This document shows positions 60,149-64,000 of a DNA stretch of 64,000 bases, one piece after another (within the stretch, counting starts at the first letter, position 1; every line of letters starts with the position of its first letter). The position numbers and the translations under genes are program-made. The notes beneath the pieces were generated by a model that was given only the letters and a program-made list of their open reading frames with translations, did not search any database and was not told the origin of the DNA. This stretch comes from Gemmatimonadota bacterium (GTDB lineage: Bacteria > Gemmatimonadota > Gemmatimonadetes > Longimicrobiales > Gaopeijiaceae): positions 1-64,000 of the forward strand of contig JBBEBG010000035.1 in the NCBI GenBank assembly GCA_040882465.1, in the 5' to 3' direction.

Positions 60149-60413
60149 CTTCCAGGAGCGCGAGGCCCTCGCGCGCCTGGACAAAGCCGTCGGCAAGCTT
60201 CTCGACGAACGGATCGCCCTCCTCGGGCGGGTCGGGGAGCTGGAAGCGCTCCTCGACCGAATGCGGAAGGGAAAGGCCGACCCCGTCGAGTTACAGAACC
60301 GGCTCTCCCGGATGGAATCCGAAAATCGCGAGCTCGAGGGGAGGATCGAAGAAGGAAGGGACGGGATAGACCGACTCCTCTCCCGGCTTCGCTTCCTCGA
60401 AAGCCAGCGCTGA
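60120..60413 (+). CDS. Short coiled-coil protein upstream of zapA (ZapB-like candidate)
   Basis: A 97-residue protein, almost entirely coiled coil: KAVGKLLDERIALLGRVGELEALLDRM and ELQNRLSRMESENRELEGRI show heptads. It starts inside pheT (29-bp overlap), with GAGGAG four nt before the ATG. Its place next to zapA and its length suggest a division-associated coiled-coil protein comparable to ZapB. No sequence motif proves this, because coiled coils are poorly distinctive. Confidence 0.75.
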   Translation: MSVSGDPKADFQEREALARLDKAVGKLLDERIALLGRVGELEALLDRMRKGKADPVELQNRLSRMESENRELEGRIEEGRDGIDRLLSRLRFLESQR

Positions 60414-60480
60414 GCGGGCAGGTGGCCGGAGCGGTCGGCTCGAACGCCCGGTGAGTAGGCCCTTCGAACGGAGGATCCGC

Positions 60481-60783
60481 ATGAGCAAGGAGTCACCGCG
60501 GAGTACGGTCACGGTCCGGATCGGTGGAGAGGAGCACGTCCTCCGGTCCACGGCCGAACCCGAATACGCGAAACAGTGCGCGGACTTCCTCGATAAACGC
60601 GTGCGCGAGGTCCGACAGCTCGGCGGTAGCACCGAGACCCACCGCGCGGTGATCCTGGCTGCACTCGCCATCACCGACGAGTACTTTCGCGCGCGCGAGG
60701 AGCTGAATGACCTCCGCCAGGAGGTCACCGCTCGTTCCCTCGACCTCGCCCGCAAGGTCGAAGAGGCGGTAGCGGGCCGCTGA
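60481..60783 (+). CDS. zapA: Cell division protein ZapA
   Basis: 100 residues from the ATG at 60481, which has GGAGG six nt upstream; a frame start at 60451 lacks one. The globular head is STVTVRIGGEEHVLRSTAEPEYAKQCADFLDKRVREV, the long helix ILAALAITDEYFRAREELNDLRQEV follows. ZapA tetramers cross-link FtsZ filaments. The placement upstream of rny is common in several phyla. Confidence 0.9.
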   Translation: MSKESPRSTVTVRIGGEEHVLRSTAEPEYAKQCADFLDKRVREVRQLGGSTETHRAVILAALAITDEYFRAREELNDLRQEVTARSLDLARKVEEAVAGR

Positions 60784-60928
60784 GCGCGCGCCGCGCGAGG
60801 CGCCCGGCGCCCGGGGCCCGCGTCCCGCGGGGCCTCAGCGGCCGCTTGCTCTGAGCCGCCGCGGGGTCGGTCCCGGCCCTCGACGGGACTGCCGCAGGGC
60901 CTTTCCTGGGCCTCCATAGGCCCCGGCC
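60784..60928 (+). ncRNA. Structured, GC-rich intergenic region; possible small RNA
   Basis: No gene is visible between zapA and rny (60784-61063). The first part folds extensively: 60811-60818 pairs exactly with 60919-60926, enclosing a hairpin 60824-60830/60859-60865 (with inner CTCAG/CTGAG) and another at 60870-60875/60884-60889. In many bacteria the 6S RNA gene lies right after zapA, which makes it a candidate, but this fold is branched rather than the long rod with a central bubble expected for 6S. I see no T-run terminator. Confidence 0.35.
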
Positions 60929-60958
60929 TTGCGGCCGTTCGTAGACGATTCCTATTCT
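60929..60958 (+). promoter_or_regulatory. Possible rny promoter
   Basis: Weak -35 TTGCGG (60929-60934), 18 bp, TATTCT (60953-60958, four of six), in the only AT-richer stretch of the zapA-rny interval. It would give a leader of about 100 nt. Confidence 0.3.
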
Positions 60959-61063
60959 AACGCCAACTTTCGTAATGGAGGGCCGACCGGTCCGGTCTGG
61001 TCTGGAGGCCCCTGAACGAGCCTTCCTTCGGGTGTCGTTCGCGCCCGATCGCGGAGTGTATAA

Positions 61064-62638
61064 ATGTCCCCGCAGGCCACCGCCGTCGTGGTCGCTCTTC
61101 TCGCGCTTGCGGGCCTCGGTGCGGGTTTTCTCTTCGGGAGGGGCCGGGAGCGGGCCCGTCAGGCCGCGGAACGGGCTCAGGCCCGCGACGAGGCCTCACG
61201 AATCCTCGCACGGGCCCGGGAAGAAGGAGAGACCGCTCGCAAAGAGGCCGCCCTCGCGGGACGCGAGGAGGCGCTCCGGCTTCGCGAGGAATGGGACAAG
61301 GAGGAGGCGCGGAGGCGGGAGGAGCTCGAACGCACCGAACGCCGCCTCGCGGAACGTTCCGAGTCCTTGGACCACAAGTTCGACCTGCTGAATGGCCGGG
61401 ACGCCGCCCAGGAGGTGCGCACCAGCGAGCTCCGGGAGCGCGAGGCGGCCATCGAGGCCAGAGACCGCGATTCGATCCACGTCCAGGGCCAGTTCCGTCA
61501 ACGGCTAGAGGCGCTCGCCGGGATCTCCGCGCACGAGGCGAAGGAGCAGCTTCAGGCCGAGCTGATCGACGAGGCCCGTGCCCGGGCCGCCCAACAGATT
61601 CGAGAGGTCCGCGAGGAAGCTCAGCGCACCGCGAATCGCGAAGGGAAAAACGTCATCGCGCTCGCGATCCAGCGGATGGCCGCCGAGGAGACGGCCCAGG
61701 CCACCGTCTCCGTGGTCCAGCTCCCCTCCGACGAAATGAAGGGCCGGATCATCGGCAGAGAAGGTCGAAACATCCGCGCCTTCGAGCAAGCCACCGGCAT
61801 TGACGTCATCATTGACGACACTCCCGAGGCCATCGTCCTGTCGGGCTTCGATCCGGTCCGCCGCGAGATCGCCCGGATCGCCATGGAGAAGCTGATCGAG
61901 GACGGGCGGATCCACCCGGGGCGGATCGAGGAGATCGTGGAGAAGAGCCGCGCCGAGGTGGAGGAGGGAATGAAGGAGGCGGCCGAGCAGACGCTCTACG
62001 ACCTCGGCATTCACCAGGTCCATCCCGAGATCATGAAGGTGCTTGGGCGCCTCAAGTTCCGGACCTCTTACGGGCAAAACCAGCTCCGCCATTCGAAAGA
62101 AGTCGCGCGCCTCGCGGGGCTCATGGCCACCGAGATGGGGCTCGACGCGCAGATGGCCAAGCGGGCCGGGCTTCTGCACGACGTTGGGAAGGGAATGACG
62201 CACGACCACGAGGGAACCCACGTGGAGCTCGGGTATGAGTTGTGTAAGCGCCATGGGGAACCGGACGTCGTCCTGAACACGATCCGCGCGCACCACGACG
62301 AGGAGCCGCACGCTTCGGCAGAGGCCTTCCTCGTGACGGCGGCGGACGCGATCTCCGGCTCCCGTCCCGGCGCGCGCCGCGAGATGTTCGACACCTACGT
62401 GAAGCGGCTGGAGCGGCTCGAGGAGTTGGCCATGGAATTTCCGGGAGTGGAACGGTGCTTCGCCGTCCAGGCCGGACGGGAGGTCCGTGTCATGGTCCAG
62501 CCCGAAAAGGTCACCGATGCGGAGATGGCGCAGATCTCAGAAAAAGTGGCGCGCCGCTTCGAGGAAGAGCTCCAATATCCGGGGCAGATCAAAGTCATCG
62601 TCATCCGGGAAACCAGGGCCATCGACTTCGCGCGGTGA
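61064..62638 (+). CDS. rny: Ribonuclease Y
   Basis: A 524-residue membrane-anchored endoribonuclease initiating mRNA decay. Short N-terminal helix (AVVVALLALAGLGAGFLFG), a long charged coiled coil to about residue 200, the KH domain with GRIIGREGRNIRAFEQATGI, and an HD domain (RHSKEVARLAGLMATEMGL, RAGLLHDVGKG, THVELGYEL, IRAHHDEEP) with metal-binding His/Asp intact. Starts after a structured intergenic region. FolD follows 23 bp downstream. Confidence 0.96.
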   Translation: MSPQATAVVVALLALAGLGAGFLFGRGRERARQAAERAQARDEASRILARAREEGETARKEAALAGREEALRLREEWDKEEARRREELERTERRLAERSESLDHKFDLLNGRDAAQEVRTSELREREAAIEARDRDSIHVQGQFRQRLEALAGISAHEAKEQLQAELIDEARARAAQQIREVREEAQRTANREGKNVIALAIQRMAAEETAQATVSVVQLPSDEMKGRIIGREGRNIRAFEQATGIDVIIDDTPEAIVLSGFDPVRREIARIAMEKLIEDGRIHPGRIEEIVEKSRAEVEEGMKEAAEQTLYDLGIHQVHPEIMKVLGRLKFRTSYGQNQLRHSKEVARLAGLMATEMGLDAQMAKRAGLLHDVGKGMTHDHEGTHVELGYELCKRHGEPDVVLNTIRAHHDEEPHASAEAFLVTAADAISGSRPGARREMFDTYVKRLERLEELAMEFPGVERCFAVQAGREVRVMVQPEKVTDAEMAQISEKVARRFEEELQYPGQIKVIVIRETRAIDFAR

Positions 62639-62661
62639 CACGGAGGGGGGAGGGCGGGGAC

Positions 62662-63555
62662 ATGGGGGCTGAGATCATCTCGGGAACCGAAGTCGCGCAG
62701 GCGATCCGGCGAGAGGTGGCGGAAGGGGTGAAGGCACGCGTCGCCTCGGGGAAGGGCCCACCCGGCCTCGCGACCGTCCTCGTAGGCGAAGACCCGGCGA
62801 GCCAGGCGTATGTCCGCATGAAAAACCGGGCGGCGCGGGAAGCCGGAATCCAGTCGCGGCAGATCGATCTCCCCGCCGCGACTTCCGAAGGGGATCTCCT
62901 CGCCCTCATCCGCGAGCTGAACGCGGATCCGGAGATCCACGGGATCCTCGTCCAGCTTCCGCTCCCGTCCCAGATCGAGGAGGGGAGGATTCTGGAAGCG
63001 GTGGATCCATCGAAGGATGTGGACGGCTTCCACCCGATCAACGTCGGGCGCCTCAATGCGGGCGATCCCGGGGTTCTCGCCCCCTGCACCCCGCGCGGCA
63101 TCATCGAGCTCCTCCTCCGCAGCGGGCACGACCCGGCGGGGAAACATGTCGTCGTGGTGGGTCGCTCGAACATCGTCGGGCGCCCCATGGTCTCTCTCCT
63201 TCTGGGACGCGGTCGCGGGGGGAACGCCACCGTCACCGTGGCGCACTCCCGAACGCCGGATCTCGGGGCGGTGACTCGCCTCGGCGATATCCTCATCGTC
63301 GCGATCGGGCGCCCGGAGCTCGTCAAAGCCGACATGATCCGCCCTGGCGCGGTCGTGATCGATGTCGGGGTCAACCGGGTGGACGACCCTTCCGCCGAGC
63401 GCGGTTACCGCCTCACTGGGGACGTGGACTTCGAAGGAGTGAAGGAAGTCGCCGCCGCGATCACCCCCGTCCCCGGTGGCGTCGGCCCCATGACGATCGC
63501 AATCCTCCTGCAGAACACGCTCGACGCCTCGAACGCCGCCCGAGGGAAGAAGTGA
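62662..63555 (+). CDS. folD: Methylenetetrahydrofolate dehydrogenase/cyclohydrolase
   Basis: 297 residues from the ATG at 62662. Bifunctional enzyme interconverting 5,10-methylene- and 10-formyl-THF with NADP. Motifs: VGEDPASQAYVRMKNRAAREAGI (with the active-site Lys), GILVQLPLPSQIEEGRILEAVDPSKDVDGFHPINVG, VVVVGRSNIVGRPMVSLLL for NADP and PVPGGVGPMTIAILLQNTL. The stop overlaps an in-frame GTG of xseA. Confidence 0.96.
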   Translation: MGAEIISGTEVAQAIRREVAEGVKARVASGKGPPGLATVLVGEDPASQAYVRMKNRAAREAGIQSRQIDLPAATSEGDLLALIRELNADPEIHGILVQLPLPSQIEEGRILEAVDPSKDVDGFHPINVGRLNAGDPGVLAPCTPRGIIELLLRSGHDPAGKHVVVVGRSNIVGRPMVSLLLGRGRGGNATVTVAHSRTPDLGAVTRLGDILIVAIGRPELVKADMIRPGAVVIDVGVNRVDDPSAERGYRLTGDVDFEGVKEVAAAITPVPGGVGPMTIAILLQNTLDASNAARGKK

Positions 63556-63569
63556 CCACGGGGGAGGGG

Positions 63570-64000
63570 ATGCCTCTCGACCTCTTTGCGGTACCGCCAG
63601 TCCCCGAAGGGCCCTCCATCCCGGAGGAAAGGGTCTGGACCATCTCCGAGCTCAATCGGACGGTTCGCACCCTGCTCGAATCGTGGATGCCGGAGCTCTG
63701 GGTTGGTGGCGAAATCGCGAATTGGACACGGGCGCGCTCGGGACACCTCTACTTCTCGCTCAAGGACGAGGCCGCTCAGCTTCGGTGCGTGATGTGGAAG
63801 CGCGATGCGGTGCGGCTTCCAGTGGACCCCGATGAAGGGATGCGGGTCCGGGCACTCGGCTCTCTCACCCTGTACGAGGCCCGGGGCGAGTACCAGCTCA
63901 CGGTCCGGAGACTCGAAGGGGAGGGTGAGGAGGGGCTCTGGCGGCTCGCCTTCGAGCGGCTTCGCACCCGGCTCGCCGAAGAAGGGCTCCTCGATCCGGC
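63570..64000 (+). CDS. xseA: Exodeoxyribonuclease VII large subunit, partial (5' part)
   Basis: The first about 143 residues before the right edge. OB-fold nucleic-acid binding domain: VWTISELNRTVRTLLES, LWVGGEIANWTRARSGHLYFSLKDEAAQLRCVMWKRDA and LGSLTLYEARGEYQLTVRRLE are diagnostic. The catalytic part lies outside. Start: ATG at 63570, immediately after a GGGGGAGGGG run; a GTG at 63552 that overlaps the folD stop is an in-frame alternative adding six residues. Confidence 0.93.
   Translation, partial: MPLDLFAVPPVPEGPSIPEERVWTISELNRTVRTLLESWMPELWVGGEIANWTRARSGHLYFSLKDEAAQLRCVMWKRDAVRLPVDPDEGMRVRALGSLTLYEARGEYQLTVRRLEGEGEEGLWRLAFERLRTRLAEEGLLDP

Noticed and set aside
60784-60928. Firm annotation as 6S RNA
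   Set aside because: Synteny after zapA fits, but the fold I can draw is branched and lacks the rod with central bubble; kept only as a low-confidence structured region.

Overview
The window is very GC-rich, densely packed and almost entirely protein-coding. Several things point to a diderm, probably Gemmatimonadota-like bacterium: an RND tripartite efflux system, CsgG-like and barrel-like outer-membrane proteins, several lipoproteins, Tat-exported molybdoenzymes, and the runs infC-rpmI-rplT-pheST and zapA-rny-folD-xseA. The phylum is an inference from gene content, not a measurement. I saw no tRNA, rRNA, CRISPR array, prophage or complete insertion sequence. One 163-bp element with long perfect inverted repeats (9101-9263) looks mobile-element derived.

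Layout. 1-2888 (minus): an ArsA/Get3-type ATPase cut by the left edge, a small protein ending in Cys-Cys, and CstA. 2976-8123 (minus): a threonine operon thrA-thrB-thrC, preceded by a Thr-rich leader peptide, an antiterminator-like segment, an intrinsic terminator and a TTGACA promoter, i.e. a complete ribosome-mediated attenuator. 8303-11832: rhomboid protease, the inverted-repeat element, a GGQ release-factor-like protein, an AI-2E exporter, a small conserved protein and a stand-alone RyR-domain protein. 11802-16309 (minus): a probable three-gene operon of a membrane-anchored TIR protein, a CsgG-like envelope protein and a membrane protein with two NAD-binding (TrkA-N) folds and a C-terminal RyR domain. 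This is the strongest candidate for an undescribed system, because TIR enzymes can make cyclic ADP-ribose-type signals and RyR domains are plausible sensors.

16320-27674: a YheT-like hydrolase, a HEAT-repeat/cyclophilin lipoprotein, a DMT transporter and a tetR-tolC-acrA-acrB-like efflux operon. 27808-30826: two tandem, diverged copies of an exported barrel-like protein. 31419-34267: KtrB/TrkH and KtrA potassium uptake overlapping a secreted glutaminyl cyclase. 34290-41147: a DUF4159 protein, HemQ-like coproheme decarboxylase, RidA, a zincin-like protein that has lost the catalytic Glu, a second AI-2E protein and an ABC exporter.

41477-52302 is mainly a molybdenum-cofactor island. moaA, two XdhC-type genes, a MoeA/CinA-like gene and a MocA-like nucleotidyltransferase run on the minus strand. 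moaD and moaE run on the plus strand, followed by an operon for a Tat-exported xanthine-oxidase-family hydroxylase with [2Fe-2S], molybdopterin, FAD plus extra Cys cluster, and membrane cytochrome b subunits. The cofactor genes would build and load the cofactor for this enzyme; the cytochrome b would pass its electrons to the respiratory chain. 52330-64000 holds housekeeping translation and cell-division genes: a DMT transporter, thrS, infC (AUC start, with a leader terminator), rpmI, rplT, pheS, pheT, a coiled-coil protein, zapA, a structured intergenic region, rny, folD and the start of xseA.
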